Source: Leptolyngbyaceae cyanobacterium C42_A2020_001
GTDB lineage: Bacteria > Cyanobacteriota > Cyanobacteriia > Leptolyngbyales > Leptolyngbyaceae
NCBI GenBank assembly: GCA_015272515.1
Contig: JACYLN010000119.1
Coordinates: 1-62,414, forward strand
DNA: 62,414 bases
Direction of reading: 5' to 3'
Shown here: one piece after another, positions 18,581 through 27,238 of the stretch
How the letters are laid out: each line of letters starts with the position of its first letter
Numbering within the stretch: the first letter of the stretch is position 1
The notes under the pieces: generated by a model
Database searches by the model: none
The model's input: only the letters and a program-made list of their open reading frames with translations
What the model was told of the DNA's origin: nothing
Made by a program: the position numbers and the translations under genes

Positions 18581-20209
18581 TTACTCTCGACGTTTGAAAT
18601 TCGCCAGCCATTCGCGCAGTTGCTCTGCTGCTACATCGCGTCCACCTAAACCAAAGGCAAGGGCGATCGCCACAGAAATCGCACCCAACAGCAAGCCAAA
18701 CGCCAGGTTAATAATATTGGGTGCCAGCCCAATTTGTTGAAGTGCCATCGCGATCACCAGTGCCAAAATCGCAATTCTGGCGGTTTGAGCCAAAATTTTA
18801 GACTGTGCCGATCCGGTTGAAATGATGCTGTACGCCAGATTTGCCAGATAAAGCCCAACCGCAAAAATTGCCAGACCTACCAGCACCTGCCCCAGCAGTA
18901 CCAGAAGTCCACCCACAATTGCCGTGAGGGCTGGAATGCCAAGCACATTAGTAGCGGCAACCGCTGCCAGTAGAATGATCCCCACCATTGCCACAATTCC
19001 AACCACCTCAGACGGAGTGCGGGCTGAAGGCAATCCAGAATCTGGTTCGATCAGCAATGGGCGATCTGGGTCGAGTGGTTCTACGGGCGGCGGGGGTGGC
19101 AAAGGAGTGGTTTCGGTTCGCAACCCCAGCCAGGAGAGGACATTGTTGAAACCCAAGCCCGTTAACAGGTTGGTAACGAGATCTTTGACCAACTGCCCCA
19201 CCACATAACCAAGAACTAGAATCACCGCTGCCGTGAAAATTTGCGGAATCGCTGCCAGAATTTGATTCAGCATGGCAGCAGCAGGCAGAGAAATCGAGCG
19301 AATTTGTAATGCTTCCAATGCCGCGATCGCCGTGGGGATCAAAATCAACACGTAGACAATGGTCGCAATAATCCAGGAAAGCGGCTGTTGACTGGTGCTA
19401 CGAGTTAGCCCAATTCGGTTGCCGAAGCGATCTGTCCCCACCGCAACCAGCAGATTTCGCACAATTTCTCGCACTACTCGAGCAATCAGCCAGCCAGCAA
19501 ACCCAATCACAATTGCCTTAAAGATATTAGGCAGTGCTGCTAGAAACTCATTGAGCAAGTTCTGCACAGGGGTTAAAGGACCCTGCAAATTCAGCACGCC
19601 TAAAATCAGCGGCAGAAAGAACAAAAAGATGAACCAATAGAGCACGTTGCCCAGCGTATCGCTGAGGAGAAACTGATTTTGCGGAGGGGCGAGTTCGTCT
19701 TCTGGTTCGCCCATGACGCGCTCATCCAACGCCAGCGATCGCGCCAGCCGGATTACGAGTAAACGGCTGATGGTTGCCAAAATCCAGGCGGCTAAAATGA
19801 GCAATGCCGCACCACCCAGACGCGGCAGATAGCTAAAAATTTGATTTAGAAATCCGTTCAACGGCTGAGAAACCGTTGTCAGGTTCAGTACGTTCAATGC
19901 CGCGACGATCGCCAGAATCATGATGATCCAGAAGACGACGGTCGCAATAATTTTCTCAATGTTGATACCAGGGGCTTGCTGCCCAGCCGTCATACCAACA
20001 ATACGATTATCCAAATCGGTGCGCTTGAGCAGGTTTCGCACAGTGGATGAAACCAGCGCCGCTACAACCCAGCCCAACAGGAGGATTGCGATCGCTCCAA
20101 TTAGGCTCATGACCACGTTAAAAACGGTGGGCGGAATGCCCAAAGACTCAGGAAGGGCAGGATTTCCAACCTGCACCTGTGCTGTAAAAACACCCAAAAG
20201 ATGTGACAC
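18581..20209 (-). CDS. Mechanosensitive-channel-like protein with conserved TM-helix repeats
   Basis: 542 residues with about ten to twelve membrane helices arranged as repeated blocks: each repeat has a helix with GWVVA/GWLIA/GYVVG, then a basic amphipathic stretch such as VRNLL or VTNLLTGLGF. These are the conserved TM-helix repeats of MscS-related proteins, but no MscS beta domain follows. A proline-rich acidic loop (PLPPPPPVEPLDPDRP) splits the protein at about residue 372. GTG 20209 is chosen because GGGGAGGAGG lies four bases upstream; a TTG at 20233 precedes that site. Probably an ion channel or membrane tension sensor. Confidence 0.82.
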   Translation of the reverse strand: MSHLLGVFTAQVQVGNPALPESLGIPPTVFNVVMSLIGAIAILLLGWVVAALVSSTVRNLLKRTDLDNRIVGMTAGQQAPGINIEKIIATVVFWIIMILAIVAALNVLNLTTVSQPLNGFLNQIFSYLPRLGGAALLILAAWILATISRLLVIRLARSLALDERVMGEPEDELAPPQNQFLLSDTLGNVLYWFIFLFFLPLILGVLNLQGPLTPVQNLLNEFLAALPNIFKAIVIGFAGWLIARVVREIVRNLLVAVGTDRFGNRIGLTRSTSQQPLSWIIATIVYVLILIPTAIAALEALQIRSISLPAAAMLNQILAAIPQIFTAAVILVLGYVVGQLVKDLVTNLLTGLGFNNVLSWLGLRTETTPLPPPPPVEPLDPDRPLLIEPDSGLPSARTPSEVVGIVAMVGIILLAAVAATNVLGIPALTAIVGGLLVLLGQVLVGLAIFAVGLYLANLAYSIISTGSAQSKILAQTARIAILALVIAMALQQIGLAPNIINLAFGLLLGAISVAIALAFGLGGRDVAAEQLREWLANFKRRE

Positions 20210-20650
20210 TCTACCTCCTCCCCTTCTAGACAATGCTCAACGCGATTTTGAAGATGTGCTTGCTTTAGCCAGCATTCCTGTCGAAGGTGCCAAAAGCAAG
20301 CCTCTTGTGACGTAAATTGATTGTTAATGCTGAATTTGGATAAATTTTGCTGCCATAGTACGTCAAATACACGCAAACACATCCTATAACGAGAAATATT
20401 CCGTTGTCAGTTTTCAATACTACGGGGAGTTTTATCCAGCGTGAGGCTTAATCCCCGTGTAACACCATAAAACGTTACTTAACCTCCAAGCTTCGTAATA
20501 AAAACATGACATCGTTCGTAACGATACGTATTAATCAATGGTTTCTTGATAGGATTTTTATCAATTTCATTTCCCTTTCGGTAAAGTGTGATACTACCCT
20601 GGTTCAAAAAAATTGGTCAATCTTCTCAAGAAAAATAAAGGAAGCCTTCT
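20210..20650. other. Divergent intergenic region between the TM-helix protein and aqpZ
   Basis: 441 bases without a gene. It carries the dyad at 20511-20525 and an AAGGAAG ribosome binding site for aqpZ at the end. A TGATA/TATCA pair surrounds 20548-20566. No other structure is recognised. Confidence 0.6.
20511..20525. promoter_or_regulatory. Dyad ATCGTT-CGT-AACGAT upstream of aqpZ
   Basis: A perfect 15-base inverted repeat 126 bases before the aqpZ ATG, in the region shared with the TM-helix channel gene. It may be an operator controlling one or both osmotic genes. Confidence 0.35.
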
Positions 20651-21439
20651 ATGCCTTTAACGAAAAAACTCATTGCTGAGTTCATTGGCACTTTTTGGTT
20701 AGTGTTGGGTGGGTGTGGCAGCGCTGTGCTGGCAGCCGCTTTTACTGCAAAGGCGGCTACCATCAGTAACAACGTTTTCTTCCCATTGGGGATTGGTCTG
20801 GTTGGGGTTTCTCTGGCTTTTGGTTTGACAGTATTAACTGCCGCTTATGCTGTAGGTCACATCTCTGGCGGACACTTCAATCCAGCCGTTTCCTTTGGGT
20901 TGTGGGCGTGCAAGCGGTTTCCCGGTTCTGAATTATTGCCTTACATTCTGGCGCAAGTGCTGGGAGGCATTTTGGGCGCAGGCGTTTTGTATGTTATTGC
21001 CAGCGGTAGACCCGGCTTTGTAATTGATCCGGCTGCGGCTGGAGTCTTTGCCACGAATGGGTTTGGAGATCACTCTCCCGGTGCCTTCTCGCTGGTAGCC
21101 TGTTTCGTTGCCGAATTTGTGCTCACCTTTATGTTCTTGCTGATCATTTTGGGTGTAACAGATGGACGTGCACCCAAAGGGTTTGCTGGGCTGGCGATCG
21201 GGTTTGCGCTGACGTTGATTCACCTGATTAGTATTCCAGTTACCAATACCTCTGTGAATCCGGCTCGCAGTTTGGCTCCAGCCTTGTTTGTGGGTGGTAC
21301 TCCTCTGGCGCAGGTGTGGCTGTTTTGGCTGGCTCCAATTCTGGGCGCGATCGCCGCCGGCTACCTGTATTTGAACGTGTTTGAACTGTCTCGCTTTGAT
21401 CGAGTGGATACGGAACGCGAAGTGGACGCGATTCGATAA
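20651..21439 (+). CDS. aqpZ: Aquaporin Z water channel
   Basis: 262 residues, six membrane helices and two half-helices of the MIP fold. The first NPA is in [11 protein letters not shown] (about residues 76-82) and the second in [15 protein letters not shown] (about 195-200). An Arg directly follows the second NPA, as needed in the selectivity filter. The residue spacing and the N-terminus [22 protein letters not shown] match AqpZ rather than glycerol facilitators. AAGGAAG precedes the ATG. A terminator follows at 21464-21497. Confidence 0.96.
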   Translation: MPLTKKLIAEFIGTFWLVLGGCGSAVLAAAFTAKAATISNNVFFPLGIGLVGVSLAFGLTVLTAAYAVGHISGGHFNPAVSFGLWACKRFPGSELLPYILAQVLGGILGAGVLYVIASGRPGFVIDPAAAGVFATNGFGDHSPGAFSLVACFVAEFVLTFMFLLIILGVTDGRAPKGFAGLAIGFALTLIHLISIPVTNTSVNPARSLAPALFVGGTPLAQVWLFWLAPILGAIAAGYLYLNVFELSRFDRVDTEREVDAIR

Positions 21440-21463
21440 TTCTGTCGATCGCAACGGTTATTA

Positions 21464-21497
21464 CCCCAGGCGACGTTGGTTAGACCTGGGGATTTTT
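21464..21497 (+). terminator. Rho-independent terminator of aqpZ
   Basis: CCCCAGG and CCTGGGG form a 7-base stem with a 14-base loop, followed by ATTTTTG. Confidence 0.85.
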
Positions 21498-21627
21498 GTG
21501 TCTCGGCTAAGTGACGATCTTCATCTCAAATTCATACAAAGCCGCGATCGCGGTTGCAATCTGGGAATTCTAAATTGAACAGGCTAGTCTGGTTACAAAG
21601 CAGCTTAGAAGTTGGGAAGGAGGTCTT

Positions 21628-22623
21628 GTGTCGGAGAAGCCAACGATTTTAGTTACAGGCGGAGCAGGATACATTGGCTCTCATGCCGTACTGGCACTGA
21701 AACAGGCTGGATACGATGTCGTTGTGCTAGACAATTTATCCTACGGGCATCGCGAAATTGTTGAAGAGATTTTGAAGGTTGAGTTAATCATTGGTGATAC
21801 GGGCGATCGCGCCTTGCTGGATCAACTTTTTGCCAGTCGCGCGATCGCGGCAGTGATGCACTTCGCAGCCTTGATTCAAGTAGGCGAATCGGTGAAAGAA
21901 CCGGGAAAATACTATCAGAACAATGTTGCTAGCACGCTAACGTTGCTAGAAGCGATGCAGGCAGCATCAATTAACAAATTTGTGTTTTCGTCTACCTGTG
22001 CTACTTACGGTGTACCTCAATTCATCCCCATCACCGAAGACCATCCGCAAAACCCAATTAATCCTTACGGCACCACCAAATGGATGGTAGAGAGAATGCT
22101 GCTCGACTTTGATAAAGCGCATGATTTCCGGTCGGTATACTTCCGCTATTTCAACGCGGCGGGTGCTGATCCCAGTGGCTTATTGGGAGAAGATCATACG
22201 CCCGAAACTCACATTATTCCGTTGGTGCTGTTTGCAGCGCTCGGCAAGCGCGACTCGGTCTCTATTTTTGGTACGGATTACGATACGCCGGATGGTACCT
22301 GCGTACGCGACTACATCCACGTGTTGGATCTGGCACAGGCACACGTTTTGGGCCTGGAATATCTGTTGAAAGGTGGGGAAACTGCCGTCTTCAACCTGGG
22401 GAACGGCAATGGCTTCTCAGTGAAAGAGGTAATTGAAACGGCACGAGAAGTGACTGGAAAACCGATTACTGCGATTGAACATCCGCGTCGCGAGGGAGAT
22501 TCGCCGTTTTTGGTAGGAAGCAGCGATCGCGCCCGCAAAGTGTTGGGCTGGAATCCGCAGTATGCCGATCTGAAGCAAATTATTGCTCACGCCTGGAATT
22601 GGCACCAACGACGACACGGGTGA
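21628..22623 (+). CDS. galE: UDP-glucose 4-epimerase
   Basis: Interconverts UDP-glucose and UDP-galactose for glycolipid and polysaccharide synthesis. 331 residues of extended SDR type: TGGAGYIGSHA at residues 10-20 binds NAD, the catalytic Ser is in SSTCATYG and the YxxxK pair is in PYGTTKWMVE. DPSGLLGEDHTPETHIIPLV and DYDTPDGTCVRDYIHV are typical of GalE. It starts at a GTG with GGAAGGAGG just upstream. The stop overlaps the start of the next gene in the sequence GTGA. Confidence 0.96.
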   Translation: MSEKPTILVTGGAGYIGSHAVLALKQAGYDVVVLDNLSYGHREIVEEILKVELIIGDTGDRALLDQLFASRAIAAVMHFAALIQVGESVKEPGKYYQNNVASTLTLLEAMQAASINKFVFSSTCATYGVPQFIPITEDHPQNPINPYGTTKWMVERMLLDFDKAHDFRSVYFRYFNAAGADPSGLLGEDHTPETHIIPLVLFAALGKRDSVSIFGTDYDTPDGTCVRDYIHVLDLAQAHVLGLEYLLKGGETAVFNLGNGNGFSVKEVIETAREVTGKPITAIEHPRREGDSPFLVGSSDRARKVLGWNPQYADLKQIIAHAWNWHQRRHG

Positions 22624-23105
22624 AGCGTAATACCCTGATTTGGCTAGTTTTGCTGGGAGTTGTTTTAGGACTGGCAGCAACGTTTTTGCTGCGATCGCGC
22701 CAGGTAAAAGTAGTGTGGTTGTTGTTCACAAAACACTGCCCTCGTTGTGATTTGCGTGGTGTTCGGTTGTTTGGAGCCAATTTGCAATCTGCAAACCTTC
22801 AGGCAGCCGATTTGCGTGAAGCGACTTTGAGTGAGGCAGATTTGAGCCAGGCCAACCTGAGCAGTGCCGTATTGACCAACAGCAACTTGACCTTGACCAA
22901 TTTAACAGCCGCCAATTTGACAAGTGCCACGCTGACGAATGCAGATTTAAGTGGTGCTACTTTAACGACCGCTAATTTCCAAAATGCCAATTTGCAGCGT
23001 GCAAGGCTGATGTTTGCCGACCTGGAACATGCCAACCTCACAGGTGCAAACCTGCAATCGGCGCAACTCGATGGCGCAAGCCTGTTTGGTACATTCATCA
23101 AATAA
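22620..23105 (+). CDS. Membrane-anchored pentapeptide-repeat protein
   Basis: 161 residues from a GTG at 22620 that overlaps the galE stop by four bases, so it is probably translationally coupled. An N-terminal hydrophobic helix (about 6-24) is followed by RQVKVVWLL and then about 20 consecutive A(N/D)LxX pentapeptides starting near residue 45 (CPRCDLRGVRLFGANLQ), which fold as a right-handed quadrilateral beta-helix. Pentapeptide proteins are very common in cyanobacteria; function here is unknown. A CPRC pair lies just before the repeats. Confidence 0.9.
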   Translation: MKRNTLIWLVLLGVVLGLAATFLLRSRQVKVVWLLFTKHCPRCDLRGVRLFGANLQSANLQAADLREATLSEADLSQANLSSAVLTNSNLTLTNLTAANLTSATLTNADLSGATLTTANFQNANLQRARLMFADLEHANLTGANLQSAQLDGASLFGTFIK

Positions 23106-23209
23106 TCCATCCAAATAGTTGGAAAAAATAGTTGGAAAAAGTGGCGATCGCTGTCCTAAAAGTTTGCTATGTGGCTGACATTAAACTGGCGATCTGCAAT
23201 GCTGCAAAA

Positions 23210-23503
23210 ATGCAACCATCTAAAAACTTTCAGCGCGCAGCGATCGCAACCGGAATTGGTATTGCTGCTCTTGGCGGATTTGCTTACTGGTACCTGAGCC
23301 GCCAACAATGGTGTGTGAAAACGATGCCTGTGACTGGGAGAGCGGTTGACGGGCAGGAAGTGGTTTATAGCTGGGGCTGTTTGAATCCGCAACGCTTTCG
23401 GCAGTGGAGTGTAACTGCCACCGCCGAAAGCGCGATCCGTCATGCAGGTTTAATTGAATTTGAAACCGCTAAAAATAATGAATCATTCAAAATGCCAAAT
23501 TAA
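23210..23503 (+). CDS. Small single-pass protein of unknown function
   Basis: 97 residues from the ATG at 23210; a TTG at 23132 would add 26 residues. A hydrophobic helix (AAIATGIGIAALGGFAYWYL) is followed by a short domain with two Cys (QQWCVKTMPVTGRAVDGQEVVYSWGCLN), perhaps disulfide bonded outside the membrane. No family is recognised and no ribosome binding site is clear. The last residues (NNESFKMPN) are encoded by the interspersed AT-rich repeat, so the natural C-terminus may have been replaced. Confidence 0.55.
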   Translation: MQPSKNFQRAAIATGIGIAALGGFAYWYLSRQQWCVKTMPVTGRAVDGQEVVYSWGCLNPQRFRQWSVTATAESAIRHAGLIEFETAKNNESFKMPN

Positions 23504-23560
23504 AGTGGCACAGCCTCACCAGAAACCATTTTGAACTTTTAACTTTTCATTTTTAATTCG
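23470..23560 (+). repeat. Interspersed AT-rich repeat, direct copy
   Basis: Contains AATGAATCATTCAAAATG, a variable centre, and CATTTTGAACTTTTAAC followed by TTTTCATTTTTAATTC. It is closely similar to 62290-62372 and, reversed, to 11715-11804. It overlaps the end of the small gene at 23210-23503 and fills the convergent gap to trmFO. Confidence 0.75.
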
Positions 23561-23569
23561 TTCTCATTC

Positions 23570-24946
23570 CTAAGCAGACTGATGCAACGGCTGGTTTACC
23601 TGAACTGTCTGCATCCAGGTAGCCAGATCGGTAAGAGCGCGATCGCGGTACTGTCCATACCGTTCTTGCTTGCTGCGAATGCGTTGCGGTAGTTCTGGCA
23701 GAATGCCAAAATTCGGCGGCATCGGCTGAAAGTGTTTCGGTGAGGCAGAACTGATGAAGTCGAACAATGCTCCCATCATCGTAGTCGTGGGTAGTTGCAA
23801 CGGTTGTTGTCCTAAGGCGATGCGTGCCGCATTGGTACCTGCCAACCATCCCCCGGCAGCAGCGGCAGTGTAGCCTTCTGTTCCAATTAACTGCCCGGCT
23901 GCTAAAAGCTGCGATCGCTGTTTGAATTGCAAGCTTGGGGCGAGTAGCTCTGGGGCATTAATGAAGGTGTTGCGGTGCATTACGCCCATTCGCACAAACT
24001 CGGCTTCTTCTAACCCTGGAATCAGACGAAACACCCGCTTCTGCTCACCCCAGCGCAAATTAGTCTGAAACCCTACCATGTTCCACAACTGCCCAGCTTT
24101 GTCCTCTTGTCGCAATTGCACCACCGCATAGGGGCGTTTTGCTTTGTTCTCCGGATCGCGATAGTCGCCCAATCGGGCATCAAAAATCCCCACAGGCTTC
24201 AACGGGCCGTAGCGCATGGTATCTTCTCCGCGACGCGCCATTTCTTCGATCGGTAAGCAGGCTTCAAAGAATTTTGCCGTTTCTCGCTCAAAATCTTTTA
24301 GCTCTGCCTGTTCTGCTTTGCAAAGCTCCTGCCAAAAGTGGAGATACTGCTCCCGATTCATGGGGCAGTTGAGATAGGCGGCTTCCCCTTTGTCATAGCG
24401 TGAGGCACGAAAGGCAATGTCATAGTTAATCGATTCGCCCACCACAATCGGACTCGCCGCATCAAAAAAGCTCATGTACTCTATGCCTGTAAACTGGTGT
24501 AAATCGTCTGCCAGATCGGGGCTGGTCAACGGTCCAGTGGTCAACACCGTGATACCCTCCGTAGGAATGGAGCGTAATTCTTCCCGCCGCAATTCAATCA
24601 GGGGATGATTTGCTAAGGTTTCGGTGAGCTGTTGGCTGAAGACTGCGCGATCAACTGCCAATGCTCCGCCTGCCGGAACGGAGTGTTGATCTGCCATGCC
24701 GATAATGATGGAGCCGAGGCGACGCAATTCTGCATGAAGTAAACCGGAAGCGCGATCGCTGGATTGTGCCCCAAAGGAGTTACTACACACCAGTTCTGCT
24801 AAATGGTCACTGTGGTGCGCCGGACTTTGCCGCAATGGACGCATTTCAGACAAAATCACAGGCACTCCAGCCTGAGCAATCTGCCATGCTGCCTCTGTTC
24901 CTGCCAGTCCACCCCCAATTACCCGAATCGGTTCTGCGATCGTCAT
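23570..24946 (-). CDS. trmFO: Folate-dependent tRNA (uracil-54-C5) methyltransferase
   Basis: Uses methylenetetrahydrofolate and FAD to make ribothymidine at position 54 of tRNA. 458 residues. The FAD motif [17 protein letters not shown] is at about residues 11-27, followed by LSEMRP, and [28 protein letters not shown] is the family signature with its catalytic Cys. The C-terminal block includes [22 protein letters not shown] and [30 protein letters not shown] before the ATG is a clear ribosome binding site. Confidence 0.97.
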   Translation of the reverse strand: MTIAEPIRVIGGGLAGTEAAWQIAQAGVPVILSEMRPLRQSPAHHSDHLAELVCSNSFGAQSSDRASGLLHAELRRLGSIIIGMADQHSVPAGGALAVDRAVFSQQLTETLANHPLIELRREELRSIPTEGITVLTTGPLTSPDLADDLHQFTGIEYMSFFDAASPIVVGESINYDIAFRASRYDKGEAAYLNCPMNREQYLHFWQELCKAEQAELKDFERETAKFFEACLPIEEMARRGEDTMRYGPLKPVGIFDARLGDYRDPENKAKRPYAVVQLRQEDKAGQLWNMVGFQTNLRWGEQKRVFRLIPGLEEAEFVRMGVMHRNTFINAPELLAPSLQFKQRSQLLAAGQLIGTEGYTAAAAGGWLAGTNAARIALGQQPLQLPTTTMMGALFDFISSASPKHFQPMPPNFGILPELPQRIRSKQERYGQYRDRALTDLATWMQTVQVNQPLHQSA

Positions 24947-25016
24947 TGCATCCTCATCTCCTACTTCTGTTGTTGCAATCTAAACCTCACTGCCTTTGGT
25001 ACCTCCCCTCAGGAAT

Positions 25017-25050
25017 GAGAATTGAAAAGTTAAAAATTCAAAATGGTTCC
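25017..25050 (-). repeat. Partial copy of the interspersed AT-rich repeat
   Basis: Read in reverse it gives GGAACCATTTTGAATTTTTAAC followed by TTTTCAATTC, the right half of the element seen at 23470-23560. It lies between trmFO and the aldo/keto reductase gene. Confidence 0.55.
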
Positions 25051-25053
25051 CAG

Positions 25054-26016
25054 CTAAAAATTCCACATCACTGGGTTGCCATCCTGCATTGGCTCAAATA
25101 CTGAAAGCCCGATCGCGCTAATTTCTGCCAATTCGTCATCGGATAAGGTAACTTCGGCAGCTTGAGCGTTTTGCACCGCTTGCTCAACATGACGCACTCC
25201 AACAATCGCGTTGGTTTGCGGTTGGGCAATCAGCCATGCCAGTGCCAGATTGCCGAGGGTGGTGTGATGACGTTCGGCGATCGGCTTGAGTTTATCGAGG
25301 GCATCTAACGCCCGTTCAAAGTTTTCACCCTGAAACAGCTTGCTCTTGGAGCGCACGTCTTCCGGGGCAAACTGGTGCCCACGCTGAAAGCGTCCGGTGA
25401 GCAGCCCTTGCGCCAGGGGAGAGTACGCCAGGATGGAAATCTTTTGCTCCACACAGTAGGGCATCAAATCCTGTTCCACATAGCGCCAGAAGAGAGAGTA
25501 GGGTGGTTGCAAACTGTCGATACGTCCAAATTGCATGGCTTCTTCCAGTTGGGCGCGAGAGAAGTTAGAGACGCCGATCGCCCGAATTTTGCCCTGCTGC
25601 TTCAGGTGATTCAATGCCCGCATGGTTTCCTCAATCGGCACAACCTCGCTGTTCCAAGAACCGGAGGGCCAATGAATCTGGTACAGGTCAATATAGTCAG
25701 TTTTGAGGTTTTGTAAGGAACCTTCGCAGGCTGCAATCACCTGGTCATACTTGAGATGGTTGGCGAAGACTTTGGTCATGTACACCAGGCGATCGCGCAC
25801 GGAGGCAAGCGCTTCTCCCACCACCCGCTCAGAATGCCCTTTCCCATACACTTCTGCCGTATCAACGCTGGTAATGCCTGCATCAACCGCGGCTCGTAGG
25901 GCAGCGATCGTGTCTGTGTCTTCAATTCCCACCCACTGAGTTTTGCCTGCCTGCCAAGTGCCTGTGATGATCGGCGTAATTTGAATGCCCGATGTCCCCA
26001 ATTCCCGTGTTTTCAT
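25054..26016 (-). CDS. Aldo/keto reductase
   Basis: 320 residues, a single TIM-barrel domain that reduces aldehydes or ketones with NADPH. The catalytic tetrad is visible: Asp and Tyr in DTAEVYGKGHSE, Lys in VYMTKVF and His in LYQIHWP. SNFSRAQLEEA and PYSLFWR are typical of the general stress/YhdN-like branch. The C-terminus carries the cofactor motif NAIVGVRHVEQAVQNA. It is 13 bases after the glycosyltransferase-like gene, so the two are probably co-transcribed. Physiological substrate unknown. Confidence 0.93.
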   Translation of the reverse strand: MKTRELGTSGIQITPIITGTWQAGKTQWVGIEDTDTIAALRAAVDAGITSVDTAEVYGKGHSERVVGEALASVRDRLVYMTKVFANHLKYDQVIAACEGSLQNLKTDYIDLYQIHWPSGSWNSEVVPIEETMRALNHLKQQGKIRAIGVSNFSRAQLEEAMQFGRIDSLQPPYSLFWRYVEQDLMPYCVEQKISILAYSPLAQGLLTGRFQRGHQFAPEDVRSKSKLFQGENFERALDALDKLKPIAERHHTTLGNLALAWLIAQPQTNAIVGVRHVEQAVQNAQAAEVTLSDDELAEISAIGLSVFEPMQDGNPVMWNF

Positions 26017-26029
26017 GCTTGTTTGCGTG

Positions 26030-27136
26030 TTAAAGAATGCGTGGTCCGTGATGGATCTTGTGCTGGTATTCTTTGTTTGCCTGCCGTTGTGCCATCACAC
26101 GCCTAGCATACTGAATGGGTCGCCCGATGTGCTGCTGCACTGGAGATTGCTTTCGCCACTGCTCGTAGCCCTGAGCGATCGCGCCTGCCAGTAAATCGCG
26201 CCATTCCTGTGCCACGCGATCAATGGTGTAATCTTGTGCCCGTTTGAAGCCGTTTTCCACCATTGCCACGTACAGGTCTGGGTCAGATTGCAGGCGCTTC
26301 AAGGCAGCGATCGCCTCCTCCGGCGTGCGAACCTCAATGTAATCTAGTTCCGACTGGCGCACTTCCTGAAACGCAGGCTCTGGTCCCAAAATTGCGGGAC
26401 ATCCAGCGAACCAGGCGTTGACCAATTTCAAGGGAGGCTTCCGTAGAATGTCAAATACGGTGTTGTTCCGCACTGCCAGCAACACATCGGTTTCCGTGTA
26501 GTCTGCCCAGTCTGCCATCATGTTTGCGCCACTGGCTTCTGAGTTGACCACCAGCTTCATGTCGATCGCAGCCAGCGCTGCCACAAACTCCGGACTTTTG
26601 AACGGTGCAAAGAGACTGTGGTCGTAGCCTTTGAACACGACATTGCGAATTTGTGTACCGCGCATTGGATCACGGGGTTTGAGGTTCGGTTGGGGACGAT
26701 GGGTGATCAAGTGGTCGCTATCGGTCAATACTTGCGATCGGTTAATCACCAACCGCCGCTCACACAGGTGCGATCGGGGGCAATCGTGGGAACAGGCAAC
26801 CACATAGCTGCGATACAGCCAATCTTTTGGTTTACAGAAGTAATGGGGAATCACACAAATTTTGCCCGGAACCGCTTTCGGCACTAGATGTACATCTAAT
26901 CCCCGCAGTTTGAGATCGAGATAGGGCTGCACTGACCAGATATCGTTGGTTTTAACGCAGCGTTGATACAGGGCTTCCGGGTCTGCAATTAGTTCTGGGT
27001 TGTCGAGAAAATCCTGCCATTTGGGGTTGCTGTTGACAAAGTAAACCGGGTGAGGGAGTGGGGCGAGGGGTTTTGGCGGAGTCGCAAAATAGGGGTTATT
27101 TCGTGCCAGCTCTTGCAGTCGGGTGGTTTGCAGCAT
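26030..27136 (-). CDS. Glycosyltransferase-like protein
   Basis: 368 residues. An N-terminal region of unknown fold with PHYFCKPKDWLYRSYVVACSHDCPRSHLCERRLVINRS, which holds three Cys, is followed by a region resembling the nucleotide-sugar half of GT-B enzymes: TDVLLAVRNN, KPPLKLVNAWFAGCPAILGPEPAFQEVRQSELDYIEV and PEEAIAALKRLQSDPDLYVAMVENG. That last pattern (choose a site, then a conserved Glu, then a counter for residues) is GT1/GT4-like. The donor and acceptor are unknown. The gene lies between an ABC exporter and an aldo/keto reductase on the same strand. Confidence 0.6.
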   Translation of the reverse strand: MLQTTRLQELARNNPYFATPPKPLAPLPHPVYFVNSNPKWQDFLDNPELIADPEALYQRCVKTNDIWSVQPYLDLKLRGLDVHLVPKAVPGKICVIPHYFCKPKDWLYRSYVVACSHDCPRSHLCERRLVINRSQVLTDSDHLITHRPQPNLKPRDPMRGTQIRNVVFKGYDHSLFAPFKSPEFVAALAAIDMKLVVNSEASGANMMADWADYTETDVLLAVRNNTVFDILRKPPLKLVNAWFAGCPAILGPEPAFQEVRQSELDYIEVRTPEEAIAALKRLQSDPDLYVAMVENGFKRAQDYTIDRVAQEWRDLLAGAIAQGYEQWRKQSPVQQHIGRPIQYARRVMAQRQANKEYQHKIHHGPRIL

Positions 27137-27238
27137 TGCTCAAAAGATCGTGAATGGGTAGATGGGTGAGGGACGCGATCGCGTTTTATAGCTAAGGATA
27201 GCTCTCGACCACAGCAGAGGCCGATCTCACATGGCACC

